64,000 nt of DNA from Candidatus Peribacteria bacterium (GTDB lineage: Bacteria; Patescibacteriota; Gracilibacteria; Peribacterales; Peribacteraceae), in the NCBI GenBank assembly GCA_943350395.1, contig CALRAD010000002.1, forward strand, positions 1 to 64,000, in the 5' to 3' direction. Made by a program: the position numbers and the translations under genes. Below are positions 9,528-19,881 of the stretch, piece after piece. The first letter of the stretch is position 1. Each line of letters begins with the position of its first letter. The notes under the pieces are model-generated. The model ran no database searches and was not told the DNA's origin. It worked only from the letters and a program-made list of their open reading frames with translations.

Positions 9528-12401
9528 TTACTCGAACGTGAACGTCACACTGTCTTCCGCCGTGTTGAAGTACGTATCGGTCACGATCACCTTGAAGATG
9601 TGAGTTCCTGATTGTTCGACGGTACGTGGAACACGCAGACTGCCTTCATACGGTGCAGCGTCAAAACTCCGGAGCGGCTTATCGTCGACGTAGAATTGCA
9701 CCAATGTCACGGGACTTGCGGAGCGTACGGAGACGACAGGCAGAAATGCCGGGTAGGTCACGACTCCGCCATTGCTCGGCGAAGAGATTGAGACGGAAGG
9801 TTTCTCTCCTCGCCCAGGTGTGAGTGCCGGGTCACACTCCGTTGTCGGTGCGAGAGGGAGCGGGAGAAGAGAGCCTGAATGATCGGGTGCAGCATTCCAA
9901 AGTTCCATCTGTTTTTTCGTCCAGTTCTGGAGATCTGTTTCCCATGTCGGCCAACGGTTCGGGAGTTCGCTTTTTGGCAAGAAGAACATTTGTTCTTCGA
10001 TTGCATCTTGCGGACACGCAGGAGAACTGAGAAGCCCCGTTACTTTGTCGACTTTTAAGACGACACACGCGGTGTCCTGTTCAGACGGCGTTTGCTCCGC
10101 GAGGAACAGGTCGGAACCCTGGAGGGCTGGTGGTGTGCAGACGGAGGCAAGCTTTCCAGAAAGCCTTGAGAGAAGAGGATTGGTCAGGTTCTCGGGGAGA
10201 ACGAAACTCGTCTTCGTATTCTCAAGTTTTCGATGTGCTTCGACCATGAAGTCATGCCAGATCGGAGCCGCAGTCGTTAAGCCATCCGCTTTTTCGAAGA
10301 GCGATTGGCTCGTGGCATTGCCGACCCACACGCCGGCAATGAGGTTTGGGGTGTATCCCATTGTCCATGTGCTCTCGGGACGTCGAAGAGTGCAATTTTT
10401 CTTGGTATCTCGTTCCAGACACTTGTTGCTTGTTCCAGTTTTCGCTGCGGCGGAGTAACCAGGCACTGAGAGAATGCTTTGCCAATATTCGTTCGGTCTC
10501 GCGGAAACGTCGCTGATCACTGAGGTGATCTCGGCTGTCAGACGTGCATCGACGACTTGGCGCGGCAACTCTTGTTTCGGAAGGTAGAGAATATTGCCGT
10601 CCTTATCCGTGATCTTGAGGAGCGACGTCATTGGACGGAATACTCCACCGTCTGCGATGGTTGCATATCCTTGAACCATCTCGGTGAGAGGCACCTCGGC
10701 GGCACCGATCGAGAGCGGCCATCCGTAGTCGTAGTCGGGATTGGATGCTCTCGTCATACTCTTCTGGTTTGCAGGTGTTGGCATCCCCATACGGCTTGCA
10801 AGAGAGAGGAGTGGTTCTTCACCACCTCCGAGAAAGAACGCTTTGATCGCCGGAATATTTCTCGATCCTCCGAGCGCTTTTCTCATGGTCGTGAGCCCCC
10901 AGAACGTACCGTCGTAGTTGCTCGGCTGATCGTCACCGAATTTTGTTGGAATGTCCCAGATCACCGAACCCGGACCGAACCCGGCTGCGAAGGCATTCAG
11001 ATAGGTGAAGACTTTAAAGCTCGATCCAGGCTGTCTTGGAGAAGCAGCCATGTCGATTTTTCCTTCGTGGTCTTCATCGGAGTAGTCGGTATTCCCCACG
11101 TATGCGACGACTTCGCGCGTCACAGGAGACAGAGCGACGAGTGCAATGTTATTAGCGCCAAAACGTTTTCGGATATCGTCTTTATGAGCAGCTACAACTT
11201 TCTCGGCAGCTTGCTGGAGTTTCCAATCGATTGTGGTCGTGATCCTGAGTCCTCCCTGCTCCAGAAAGCGGTCATCAATCCCAAGCAGTCCTTGCACCTG
11301 TTTTTGGATCCCAAGGACGAAGTGTGCGGCGCGTATGTTCTGACGGTCCGGAGCGAAGGTCATCGTTTTGATATCGCTCTGAGCTTTGTTGTATTCGTCC
11401 AAGCCGATCATTTTTTGATCCATCATATTCTTCAGGACCTGATCCGTTCGTCCTCCGACGTAGACTTTGACGGCTCCGCTTCCGATCGCCCGTCCCAGCA
11501 AACCTATTTTGACTTGGGAATCCTGGATCTGTGCGGTTGACGTGATGCTGCCGGCATCTATTTTTTTCCTGATCTCGGGAGACACTTCGGTGAAGCGGTG
11601 TAAGCCATAGGGGTTGAAGTAACTCGGTCTCTGCAGGAGGCCTGCGAGGACTGCAGATTGCGCAAGGCTCAGGTCTTTTGCTCCGATGCCGAAATAGTTT
11701 CGCGCTGCCTGCTCGATGCCGTAGGCGTTGTGGCCGAACGGGATCCAGTTCAAGTAGAGCTCGAGAAGCTGATCTTTGTTATACCGCTGTTCCAGTTGGC
11801 AGGCGAGCATCAGCTCTCTCACTTTTCTCACGATGCTGCGTTGCCGACCGACCAGTGCATTTTTTGCAAACTGCTGCGTGAGCGTGGAGCCGCCGGAACG
11901 AATGAAGAATCCCGGAGCGATTTGGCTGAGTGCCGCGCGCGCAAATCCCACGACGTCGAGACAGCCGCTTCTTGAGAAAAATCTTTCATCCTCGATCGCG
12001 ATGGCAGCTTTCTTCGCCATCGGATTGATCTGGTCGCCTTGCACGTACGTTCGATCTTGCTCGGAGAAAAGCCTGTAGAGTTCAACGCCGTTTCGATCCA
12101 AAATGACCGTGCTCTGTGACGGGAACATTGTCGCAGGATCGTCGATGTTCGGAAGCGTGAACCAGAAAATCGTCAGTGTGAGCATGCCCGCACATGCGAG
12201 TCCTCCCAATGTTTTCAACGCAAGCAAGCGCCATTCTTTTTTCTGTCTGGGCTTCCGTCCCCACGCCCCGATTGCTGCGAGCATGCCGGTCCATTTCCTG
12301 CGCAGGCCGGAAGCATTCGGCATCGAGGCTTTCCATCGTTTCTTCCGTTTCTTACTCTCTCCTTCGCCAATGGATCGCTTCGAAAAACCTAAGTCATTCA
12401 T
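9528..12401 (-). CDS. Class A penicillin-binding protein (PBP1A-like)
   Basis: GT51 motifs 'AIEDERFFSRSGCL', 'GGSTLTQQFAKN'; transpeptidase 'SPRQPGSSFKVF', 'AAKTGTSN'; C-terminal Ig-like tail. Confidence 0.93.
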   Translation of the reverse strand: MNDLGFSKRSIGEGESKKRKKRWKASMPNASGLRRKWTGMLAAIGAWGRKPRQKKEWRLLALKTLGGLACAGMLTLTIFWFTLPNIDDPATMFPSQSTVILDRNGVELYRLFSEQDRTYVQGDQINPMAKKAAIAIEDERFFSRSGCLDVVGFARAALSQIAPGFFIRSGGSTLTQQFAKNALVGRQRSIVRKVRELMLACQLEQRYNKDQLLELYLNWIPFGHNAYGIEQAARNYFGIGAKDLSLAQSAVLAGLLQRPSYFNPYGLHRFTEVSPEIRKKIDAGSITSTAQIQDSQVKIGLLGRAIGSGAVKVYVGGRTDQVLKNMMDQKMIGLDEYNKAQSDIKTMTFAPDRQNIRAAHFVLGIQKQVQGLLGIDDRFLEQGGLRITTTIDWKLQQAAEKVVAAHKDDIRKRFGANNIALVALSPVTREVVAYVGNTDYSDEDHEGKIDMAASPRQPGSSFKVFTYLNAFAAGFGPGSVIWDIPTKFGDDQPSNYDGTFWGLTTMRKALGGSRNIPAIKAFFLGGGEEPLLSLASRMGMPTPANQKSMTRASNPDYDYGWPLSIGAAEVPLTEMVQGYATIADGGVFRPMTSLLKITDKDGNILYLPKQELPRQVVDARLTAEITSVISDVSARPNEYWQSILSVPGYSAAAKTGTSNKCLERDTKKNCTLRRPESTWTMGYTPNLIAGVWVGNATSQSLFEKADGLTTAAPIWHDFMVEAHRKLENTKTSFVLPENLTNPLLSRLSGKLASVCTPPALQGSDLFLAEQTPSEQDTACVVLKVDKVTGLLSSPACPQDAIEEQMFFLPKSELPNRWPTWETDLQNWTKKQMELWNAAPDHSGSLLPLPLAPTTECDPALTPGRGEKPSVSISSPSNGGVVTYPAFLPVVSVRSASPVTLVQFYVDDKPLRSFDAAPYEGSLRVPRTVEQSGTHIFKVIVTDTYFNTAEDSVTFTFE

Positions 12402-12446
12402 GGACACGTATTGTAGACGATTTCCTCTGATGTATGCTATACTGCA

Positions 12447-12770
12447 ATGATGCTTCAACGTTTGCTTGCCATCGCATTTCTCACGTTTTCACCGTACTTC
12501 GCTTCCGCGGCGCCTCTCATTGTCGATACGGGAGTGGACAGCAATGTGCCAACGATTCTTCAAGGCATCGTGAACGTGCTCCTTGGATGGAGCGGGCTTG
12601 CTGCAACGGGCCTCTTTCTTCTTGGGAGTATCATCATGGTGGGTTCGGGTGGCGAGGAAGCATTTCTTTCGGCAGGCAAGAAGATTATGAAAGCCGCTCT
12701 CATCGGTTTTGCCCTTATTCTTGGCTCATGGTTGATGTTGAGCACCGTGATTTTCTTCATCTCACTCTGA
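12447..12770 (+). CDS. Small two-TM protein with signal peptide, VirB2/TrbC pilin-like
   Basis: Signal peptide, then two hydrophobic helices separated by 'SGGEEAFLSAGKKIMKA'. Confidence 0.55.
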   Translation: MMLQRLLAIAFLTFSPYFASAAPLIVDTGVDSNVPTILQGIVNVLLGWSGLAATGLFLLGSIIMVGSGGEEAFLSAGKKIMKAALIGFALILGSWLMLSTVIFFISL

Positions 12771-12772
12771 CG

Positions 12773-13363
12773 ATGCCCAATTCTTCCCGCGATTCCATCG
12801 AGCAGATTCTCGTCAAGGCGGAGGAGCTCAAGTTTGACGGAAAATATGCGGACGCACTTGCGTTACTTGAAGAGCTTTTAGTCATGGATCCGGACAATGT
12901 CACTGCTCTCGAGGAGCTTGCCGACAATGAATTGAGTCTCGGTCGTTACGAACGCGCCAAACTTGCCGCTGCACACGTTCTTCGCCTCAATAAGGACAGT
13001 TATACTGCGCACTACATTCTTGGTTTCATCGCATCACACTCAGAAGATTGGGATGCTTCGATCGTTGAATTGAAGATTGCGAATTCGCTCGAACAGAACA
13101 ATCCGGAGATTCTGCGATGCCTCGGATGGTCGCTGTTTTCAGCAGGCAAGAAGATCGAAGGCATGGTGACGCTCGAGCGAGCTCTCAATTTAGAAGAGCA
13201 GAATCCTCTCATTCTCTGCGATCTTGGCGTTGCGTGCTTGCGATCGAATGAATTTACGAAATCGAAAGCGCTTCTTAGTCGCGCGCTCGACATCGATCCT
13301 GCTAACAGTCGCGTGAAGGAATGCCTCGAGATGGTGAAGAGAATCGAGAAGCACACAGTATGA
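12773..13363 (+). CDS. TPR-repeat protein
   Basis: 'YADALALLEELLVMDPDNVTALEELADNELSLGRYERAKLAA' and further TPR-like units. Confidence 0.75.
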   Translation: MPNSSRDSIEQILVKAEELKFDGKYADALALLEELLVMDPDNVTALEELADNELSLGRYERAKLAAAHVLRLNKDSYTAHYILGFIASHSEDWDASIVELKIANSLEQNNPEILRCLGWSLFSAGKKIEGMVTLERALNLEEQNPLILCDLGVACLRSNEFTKSKALLSRALDIDPANSRVKECLEMVKRIEKHTV

Positions 13364-13481
13364 AAATTCCAAAAACATAAATACCAAATTCCAAGCACTG
13401 ATGCGTTCTTTTGGAATTTGGTTTTTAGATTCTGGATTTTCCTGATTTTTAACATTCTCAATCTTCGCTATACTATCCCCC

Positions 13482-14453
13482 ATGCCGACCAGCATGAAAT
13501 TGCCACTCTTTCTCAGTAGGGGAATCGCTCGGGGGATGAAGAATATTCTGCGTGAACACGGTTGGGGAACGTCGTTTGCTTCTCTCTTCGGTGTGCTGTT
13601 TCTCGGACAAATCCTGCTTCTCCTCGTTTTTGGCGTGCAGGGAGGACTTCGACTTCTTGAGGCGCAGACGGATTTGCGGCTACAGATTCTTGAAACCGCT
13701 AACGACAGTCAGATTCAGGATTTATTTCAAAACATACGACAATTGCCGATTGTCACCGATGTCGTCTACATCACGCGCGAACAGGCGTACGAACGTCAGA
13801 AGGCGCGTGATCCGGAGCTCGTCACATTTCTCGAAAAATTCGGCATTGAGAATCCGTTTCCGGAAACCATCGGCGTGAGACTTGGTCGTCTCACCGACTA
13901 CGGCGCGTTCGTTCAGTTCCTGCGTCAGCCGGTGTTTACGAAAGTCGTAAATCCGGAATTTCTGTCACAGACCACCGATCAACAAGAGCAGGTGTATCGA
14001 TTGATCGAAGCAGTGCGAAGCGGACAGTACATTCTTTTCTTTGTCGTAGCGCTCCTCATTGTCGCGATACTTTTTGTTGTGACCGAGCTGGTGCGGAGGC
14101 GAGTACTCTGCAAACGCGAAGAACTCTTCGTGGAACAGCTCGTCGGTGCGGACAGAACCACGATCATGATTCCCTTCTGCACCGAAATGATCTGCTTGCT
14201 CGGCGTCGCACTTTTCATCTCGTTCTTGCTTGCCGCGGGTGTGGTATGGTTTTTACCCGTATTCTTGCCCGTTCTTGGGAGCAGCGGTCTCTTCAGCGTT
14301 TGGTCGGTTGCGACTGTAAGCGAACTTCTGTCCTCACTCGTGTGGTTACTGCCACTCGAAATTACAGGAATCTTTTTCCTCGCAATCATCGGCACGATTC
14401 TTGCACTTCGCTCCGAGACATCGATGCAACTTTTGCCTCTTCTTCCGTCGTAA
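13482..14453 (+). CDS. ftsX: Cell division protein FtsX-like permease
   Basis: N-terminal TM, extracellular domain, three C-terminal TMs; 'EQAYERQKARDPELVTFLEKFGIENPFPETIGVRL'; ftsE not adjacent. Confidence 0.75.
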   Translation: MPTSMKLPLFLSRGIARGMKNILREHGWGTSFASLFGVLFLGQILLLLVFGVQGGLRLLEAQTDLRLQILETANDSQIQDLFQNIRQLPIVTDVVYITREQAYERQKARDPELVTFLEKFGIENPFPETIGVRLGRLTDYGAFVQFLRQPVFTKVVNPEFLSQTTDQQEQVYRLIEAVRSGQYILFFVVALLIVAILFVVTELVRRRVLCKREELFVEQLVGADRTTIMIPFCTEMICLLGVALFISFLLAAGVVWFLPVFLPVLGSSGLFSVWSVATVSELLSSLVWLLPLEITGIFFLAIIGTILALRSETSMQLLPLLPS

Positions 14454-14457
14454 CATC

Positions 14458-15207
14458 ATGCCGAAGTCTTGGACAGACGAAGCGATCGTGCTCAGAACGT
14501 ACAACGTCGGAGAGACGGATCGTTTCTGTCTTTTGCTGACGGAAAAGTTCGGACGCATCGCCGCCCGTGCCAACGGCGTGCGTCGGCTTCTCAGCCGCAG
14601 AGGGAGCGGCCTTCTTCCGCTCCATCGAGTAAGTGTCGTCTGCGAATTGCATTCGTTCGGTTGCACGATTGTCTCTGCATCCTGCCTCGATGCACATGCT
14701 CGAAGTTGGGAAAATCCTTCTGCGTTCGCCTGTGCCGAGCAGGGGATCGAACTACTGCTCAAGCTGACCGAAGAAGGCCCGCCGATGCCAAGGGTCTACC
14801 GTCTGACATCGGATTTTCTTGCCGCATGTTCACTTCCGCATGTTCACTGCTTCCCTCCACTGTTCACACTGAAGCTTCTTTCCATTCTCGGGCTCTGTCC
14901 GTCACTCACTCATTCCTCCGCAGATCATGCGTCGCTCGATGACGGTGAGCAGGTCGTACTTTCAAGAAGGTTTGGAGGTCTGGTGTCACTCGCCGATGAT
15001 CCTGCAGGTATTCGCCTGTCTGTTCCTCTTGTCGGCATTTTGCGGAACTGTCAGGGAATTTCTTTTGCAGATGTTCCGGTATTCTCCGATGCCCTTCTTG
15101 CCGAACTTACGCGTTTCGTTCAGGGCTTGCTCGGGAGCCAGCTAGGGCTCTCACTCAAGGCGCCCGGTATTCGGTTCGCCATGTCCTCCGCGGTGACTCC
15201 GATCTGA
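14458..15207 (+). CDS. recO: DNA repair protein RecO
   Basis: 'DEAIVLRTYNVGETDRFCLLLTEKFGRIAARANGVRR'. Confidence 0.85.
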   Translation: MPKSWTDEAIVLRTYNVGETDRFCLLLTEKFGRIAARANGVRRLLSRRGSGLLPLHRVSVVCELHSFGCTIVSASCLDAHARSWENPSAFACAEQGIELLLKLTEEGPPMPRVYRLTSDFLAACSLPHVHCFPPLFTLKLLSILGLCPSLTHSSADHASLDDGEQVVLSRRFGGLVSLADDPAGIRLSVPLVGILRNCQGISFADVPVFSDALLAELTRFVQGLLGSQLGLSLKAPGIRFAMSSAVTPI

Positions 15208-16418
15208 AAGGTGAGCGGTCTCGCTTGATAGAATGAGTAGAAGTATTGCAGCACGGATCCGGAGCCCGGTGTTGTGATTGTTCGGTACCACATCGCTTTC
15301 ATGCCGTCGTGTTTTTCGCCCGCTTTCCTTTTTTCCCCTACGGGAATTTCCGTCGTGTACGAAATGAATTCATGCTCCGGCGCTTTCACTCTGTCGGTGA
15401 CGTACGGACCGAAGATTTCCGTCTTCCGATCATCTCGCGTCCCGTAGTAGATGTAGAAGGCGCGGTCATGCTTGTCGGTGAGTGTCTGCAAAAGGAGTGC
15501 TCCAGGCGTGTCATTCAAGAATTTCATGTCGACGTTCGGCGGGTAAATCGTCGCGTCTGTACCCTGCGGGCTGTAATAGCTTACGGCGTAGCTGTGATTC
15601 TTCCTCTGCACGATCGGCATACCGTACTCCCAGGGTCCGCGGTATGCGGTGGTGCTGACCTGACACAGACCTCCGCCGTAATCCGGGATTGTCGCATCGC
15701 CTTGAATCACGAGTTCTTTCCTGTATCCGGTTCGGTCGTTGACGGGTCCCAAGGTTTCATTGAATGAGAAGACCGATCCTTGAGGAATGAGATGACCGTT
15801 AAATTTCGAAACACCGACTCCGATATTGTGCCTCCTGTTGACCGGCGATTTCGCAAAGACGGATTCGCCGATCGTCACAACTTCTTTGATTCCGAGATTT
15901 CGGAGTTCCGGATCATTCACCGTGATTGTCGGCTGCGTTTCGGTGACAGGCAACTGTACGAAAGGAATGTCTTGATCAAGCGCGGTTTTCGTAAGCAGAG
16001 CCGCAAGCGGCAGATCGATGTCTCTTCCGGTGAGCCCGATACCCTGAAAAAGTATCTCCCCCGATGCGGATCTGCCGATCGTCACAGAACCTGCTTCGCG
16101 GTTGAGCACCGATCCGATATCACGGTCGATCGTTCTCATCATCGCTTCTGCGTTCCAGTCTGAAGATTGCTCTCTCGTCCAATCTTTCGCGATTGGTGTC
16201 TCCTTGCCGCAACTAAGGAAGCGTGCGGGAGGCACGGCTTCGATACCTCGATAGAACCAGCGTTCTTTCGGCATGCGCCACTCGGGATGCGCACTCACAG
16301 ACACTGTGAACAAATGGTGACCGTATGTGAATGTGACGGCGGGGGGAGCGGCATGCGCCAAGGCGGGTACGCCGCTCAGGACGATTGCAAGGGAGAGGAT
16401 TAGTTCGGACTTTTTCAT
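15120..16418 (-). CDS. VanW family protein
   Basis: 'RRHNIGVGVSKFNGHLIPQGSVFSFNETLGPVNDRTGYRKELVIQGD...GGGLCQVSTTAYR'; TACACT 6 nt upstream. Confidence 0.88.
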   Translation of the reverse strand: MKKSELILSLAIVLSGVPALAHAAPPAVTFTYGHHLFTVSVSAHPEWRMPKERWFYRGIEAVPPARFLSCGKETPIAKDWTREQSSDWNAEAMMRTIDRDIGSVLNREAGSVTIGRSASGEILFQGIGLTGRDIDLPLAALLTKTALDQDIPFVQLPVTETQPTITVNDPELRNLGIKEVVTIGESVFAKSPVNRRHNIGVGVSKFNGHLIPQGSVFSFNETLGPVNDRTGYRKELVIQGDATIPDYGGGLCQVSTTAYRGPWEYGMPIVQRKNHSYAVSYYSPQGTDATIYPPNVDMKFLNDTPGALLLQTLTDKHDRAFYIYYGTRDDRKTEIFGPYVTDRVKAPEHEFISYTTEIPVGEKRKAGEKHDGMKAMWYRTITTPGSGSVLQYFYSFYQARPLTFQIGVTAEDMANRIPGALSESPSWLPSKP

Positions 16419-16432
16419 GAGCGGAGTGTACG

Positions 16433-17002
16433 CTATTTCTTTCCCAACAGATCGTCGAGTGCCCTGTTGACGAGCAGGTCTGCCCGCGTGTTCTTTTCCC
16501 TGGGGATATAGACGAACGAGACGTGAGGAAAACCGCTCTTCAGAGCATTGATCTCCTGTATGAGCGGCGTGAACGTCGCCATCTTGACGCGGTACTCGCC
16601 GTTCAGTTGTTTCACGACCAGTTCGGAATCAAGATGGCAGATGAGATGGTTGGGATGAAACTCCGCGCCGATTCTCAGCCCCGTGATGAGTGCCTTATAT
16701 TCGGCGATATTGTTTGTTTCGACGCCGATGCACTCGCCGTACTCGCGGATGACTTCGTTCTTGAGAGGGTCGTAGAGGACACAGCCGACGGCTGCCTGCC
16801 CCGGGTTCCCCCGAGAGCCACCATCAGTGAAAAGATGCAGTGTTCCGCCAATTGCCAAGGGCTGCATCGTATCGTTTGGCACATGCGTGTCGAGTGCCTT
16901 CTTGACTGCCTCCGCGACAAATTCTGCTTGCTCGTGTGTGCCCTGGAACACTGCAGCAAGTTTTTTCTGGAGAGGGAGAGGGAGACGAACCACGCTCACC
17001 AT
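16433..17002 (-). CDS. Ribonuclease HI-like protein
   Basis: 'LHLFTDGGSRGNPGQAAVGCVLYD', 'NNIAEYKALITGL', 'HLDSELVVKQLNGEYRV'. Confidence 0.88.
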   Translation of the reverse strand: MVSVVRLPLPLQKKLAAVFQGTHEQAEFVAEAVKKALDTHVPNDTMQPLAIGGTLHLFTDGGSRGNPGQAAVGCVLYDPLKNEVIREYGECIGVETNNIAEYKALITGLRIGAEFHPNHLICHLDSELVVKQLNGEYRVKMATFTPLIQEINALKSGFPHVSFVYIPREKNTRADLLVNRALDDLLGKK

Positions 17003-17010
17003 TCTACATT

Positions 17011-17586
17011 CTACGTTTTGCATGTACATGCATTACTGTTGCACACACAATTTTCTTCGATATCCAACTTAAATCTCCCTTCCCTGAAATCCACCGTCGA
17101 TCCCCCGATGCTCCAGAGCGTTTCCTTGGTTGCGATCAGCGAGACTCCTGCGATGCCTTTGCACCGAAACATCTTGTCGCTTTTCATCGGTTTTCCTGCA
17201 AACTCCATGCAGAAACCGCCGCTTCCGTCAGTCGTTACGCGAAGACAGACGGTTTTTTGTTTCTCTTTTTTTGCAATCAATTGCAGAGCTTTCGCTGCCT
17301 CTTTTGTGAGGATCAATGTTTCCGTTCGCGGGGGAGAGGCATCGATCAATTCTTGCATGTCCGTCACGAGATTTTCGACGTCGACATCCGTGAGTCCGTG
17401 ACTTTTCGCTCCCGATTCGAGAGAGTCCATCGTATTGAACGCACACTGGAAGCAGTGCAGCCCGTACTCAGCCAGAATATCGGCGGCCTTCGGATGCAAT
17501 GCGATGACGTCCATCACGTTCATATCGGCTTCCACTTTTGGCCGAAAAGACTTGGCAGCAGCCTTCGATTGTCGTGTGCGTGGCAT
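17011..17586 (-). CDS. DUF1858-like domain fused to HesB/IscA-like A-type carrier domain
   Basis: N-term 'MNVMDVIALHPKAADILAEYGLHCFQCAFNTMDSL' (DUF1858-like), C-term 'LTKEAAKALQLIAKKEKQKTVCLRVTTDGSGGFCMEF...CVCNSNACTC'. Confidence 0.7.
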   Translation of the reverse strand: MPRTRQSKAAAKSFRPKVEADMNVMDVIALHPKAADILAEYGLHCFQCAFNTMDSLESGAKSHGLTDVDVENLVTDMQELIDASPPRTETLILTKEAAKALQLIAKKEKQKTVCLRVTTDGSGGFCMEFAGKPMKSDKMFRCKGIAGVSLIATKETLWSIGGSTVDFREGRFKLDIEENCVCNSNACTCKT

Positions 17587-17610
17587 AGGTTCAGTCTATA
17601 CTGATGTGCT

Positions 17611-18897
17611 ATGAAAATCCTGCGCTCTCTCGCTCTCGTTCTTCTTCCGCTTATCGCACTCGCACTCGGATGGCAGCTCGGTGCGAGTTACCAGATGAAA
17701 CACCTCACGAGCGAGCAGCAGCGAATTGCCGAACTGTTCAGCGTCTCGAGCGGTAGCGGGCAAACCGTGAAGGCGGATCCTGAGGAAGAGGTGGATATCA
17801 CGCTTCTCTGGAGCGTGTGGAGGCTTCTCTCCAAGCACTACCTTGAACCCGAGAAGCTTGAAACAAAATCGATGGTGTATGGCGCAGTCGGAGGTCTTGT
17901 CAGTGCCATTGGAGATCCCTATACGCTCTTCATGACGCCGCAGGATACGAAGATCTTCGAGAGTGCCTTAAGCGGAACACTCGAGGGTATCGGTGCGCAG
18001 CTCGATCTGAAAGATGGACATGTCCAAGTCGTTGCACCGATCAAAGGTTCCCCTGCGGAAAAGGCCGGATTGCAGCCGAAAGATCTCATTGTCAGCGTGG
18101 ACGGAAAATCTATCGAGGGGATGGCGCTCGAGAATGTTGTTGGCATGATTCGAGGTCCCAAAGGAACATCCGTCACTCTCGAAATTGTGCGAGGGTCGAA
18201 GCCGGGTTCGATGAAGATCACCGTCGAGCGCGACGCAATTCATATTCCGAGCGTGGAATCGAAAGTGATTGCGACCGCGACCGGGTCCATCGGATATGTC
18301 GCTCTCAACCAGTTTGGCGATGATTCCGTCGCAGAGCTCAAAAAGGCAATGACGTCGTTCCCGAAGGAAGGTCTCAAGGGAATAGTGCTCGATTTGCGAT
18401 TCAACGGCGGAGGATATCTGGACGGTGCTGTCGATCTTGTCTCGATGTTTCTGGAGTCGGGGGATGTCGTGACGGTCGAGCACAGGGAGAACGAACCCGA
18501 GATTCATCGGGTGACGGGTTCATCGATACTGCCGAAGATGCCTCTCGTCGTTCTCATCAACGGAGGATCCGCGAGTGCCTCAGAGATTGCGGCAGGAGCG
18601 CTGCAAGATCACAAGCGTGCAACGATTATCGGCGTGCAGAGCTTTGGCAAGGGCACGGTGCAGGAGATCATCGAGCTTCCGGGAGGCGCCAGCCTTCGGG
18701 TGACCGTTGCGCATTGGCTGACTCCTGCAGGGCAGGATCTCGGGAAGAAAGGTGTGACACCGGATATCGTCGTCGATCGCACCGTTGAGCAGTACCAGCA
18801 AGGCTACGATCCACAGCTACTGGCTGCAGAAGCGTGGCTGACCGAACACAGGGACGTGTCGGGAGGCAAAAAAACGGGTACGGGAAGCGTGAAGTAA
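17611..18897 (+). CDS. S41 family C-terminal processing peptidase (CtpA-like, PDZ)
   Basis: PDZ 'PAEKAGLQPKDLIVSVDGKSIEGM', catalytic 'NGGSASASEIAAGALQDHKRATIIGVQSFGKGTVQ'. Confidence 0.95.
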   Translation: MKILRSLALVLLPLIALALGWQLGASYQMKHLTSEQQRIAELFSVSSGSGQTVKADPEEEVDITLLWSVWRLLSKHYLEPEKLETKSMVYGAVGGLVSAIGDPYTLFMTPQDTKIFESALSGTLEGIGAQLDLKDGHVQVVAPIKGSPAEKAGLQPKDLIVSVDGKSIEGMALENVVGMIRGPKGTSVTLEIVRGSKPGSMKITVERDAIHIPSVESKVIATATGSIGYVALNQFGDDSVAELKKAMTSFPKEGLKGIVLDLRFNGGGYLDGAVDLVSMFLESGDVVTVEHRENEPEIHRVTGSSILPKMPLVVLINGGSASASEIAAGALQDHKRATIIGVQSFGKGTVQEIIELPGGASLRVTVAHWLTPAGQDLGKKGVTPDIVVDRTVEQYQQGYDPQLLAAEAWLTEHRDVSGGKKTGTGSVK

Positions 18898-18956
18898 GAT
18901 CGGGGCAATCCGCTGGCTTGCATGAGTGTGATTTGTCGCTAGAATTTCTCTCCTTT

Positions 18957-19214
18957 ATGGAAAAAGACTCTTTAATGATCGAATTACCAGTTCTCTCTGA
19001 AAGAGAAAGATGGGGGCTGGATTATGCCGATGCTGTTACGAAACAATGTCGTTCGGGGAGAGTCCCAGCCGATATAGAAGCTGGCTTGCGCAGATATGCA
19101 TTCAAATTTCTTTCAGGCACACAACTCGTTCCTGAAGATGAAGAGAGTATTTTAAAGCACATTCAACAGGTAATTGATGACGGAGGTTTCCCAGGGGGTA
19201 TAGATAAGGATTAG
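18957..19214 (+). CDS. Hypothetical protein
   Basis: 86-aa ORF from MEKDSLMIELPV. Confidence 0.4.
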   Translation: MEKDSLMIELPVLSERERWGLDYADAVTKQCRSGRVPADIEAGLRRYAFKFLSGTQLVPEDEESILKHIQQVIDDGGFPGGIDKD

Positions 19215-19630
19215 TACTGAAACAACTCTTCATTTTTGAAGAATCGCTTCACCTCAACGACCGCTGTTTCAGGGCTGTCACTCGCGTGTGCGACATTGAT
19301 CATCACGTCCTTGCCAAACGTTGCACGAAGCGTGCCGGGAGCAGCTTTGCGGCTGTCGGTCACACCGAGCATCTCGCGCATTACGTTCACGATATCGTTT
19401 CCTTCGAGCACCATCGCGATCACCGGAATCGAACTCATAAATTTCTCGATCTCGGGGTAGAACGGCTTGTCTGCAACGTGTGCATAGTGCTCTTTCAGAA
19501 TTGCAGGCGTCAGTTGCATCATCTTGCATCCTCTAATCGTAAAACCTGCTTCTTCGAAGCGAGAAATCACTTTACCGCAGAATTTTCCGCTGACGGCATC
19601 GGGCTTGAGGAGGACGAGAGTGCGTTCCAT
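19211..19630 (-). CDS. ndk: Nucleoside diphosphate kinase
   Basis: 'ERTLVLLKPDAVSGKFCGKVISRFEEAGFTIRGCKMM...GTLRATFGKDVMINVAHASDSPETA'. Confidence 0.95.
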   Translation of the reverse strand: MERTLVLLKPDAVSGKFCGKVISRFEEAGFTIRGCKMMQLTPAILKEHYAHVADKPFYPEIEKFMSSIPVIAMVLEGNDIVNVMREMLGVTDSRKAAPGTLRATFGKDVMINVAHASDSPETAVVEVKRFFKNEELFQY

Positions 19631-19820
19631 AGGAGGGTGGTAGACCCTACTTCGCTCCTAATGGAGCTACGCGGGGCAGGAAAAGTAGTTGGATATCTTT
19701 TACAGGAGTAAGGGTGTTTTGACAACTGACCCCTCCGCCTCACCCCATCCCTCTCCCGCGCTGATGCTTGGGAGAGGGTGCGCTGATTTTCAGAAAAAAA
19801 TGTTCTGCAAAAAAATGACA

Positions 19821-19870
19821 GGGCTCCCCCTTCTCCCCAGCGCTAGCGGGAGAAGGGGCTAGGGGATGAG
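19821..19870. repeat. Dispersed intergenic palindromic element, family A (copy 1)
   Basis: gggctcccccttctcc...ggagaaggggctaggggatgagg; closely matches 31534-31579. Confidence 0.7.
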
Positions 19871-19881
19871 GCGAAGGTGTT

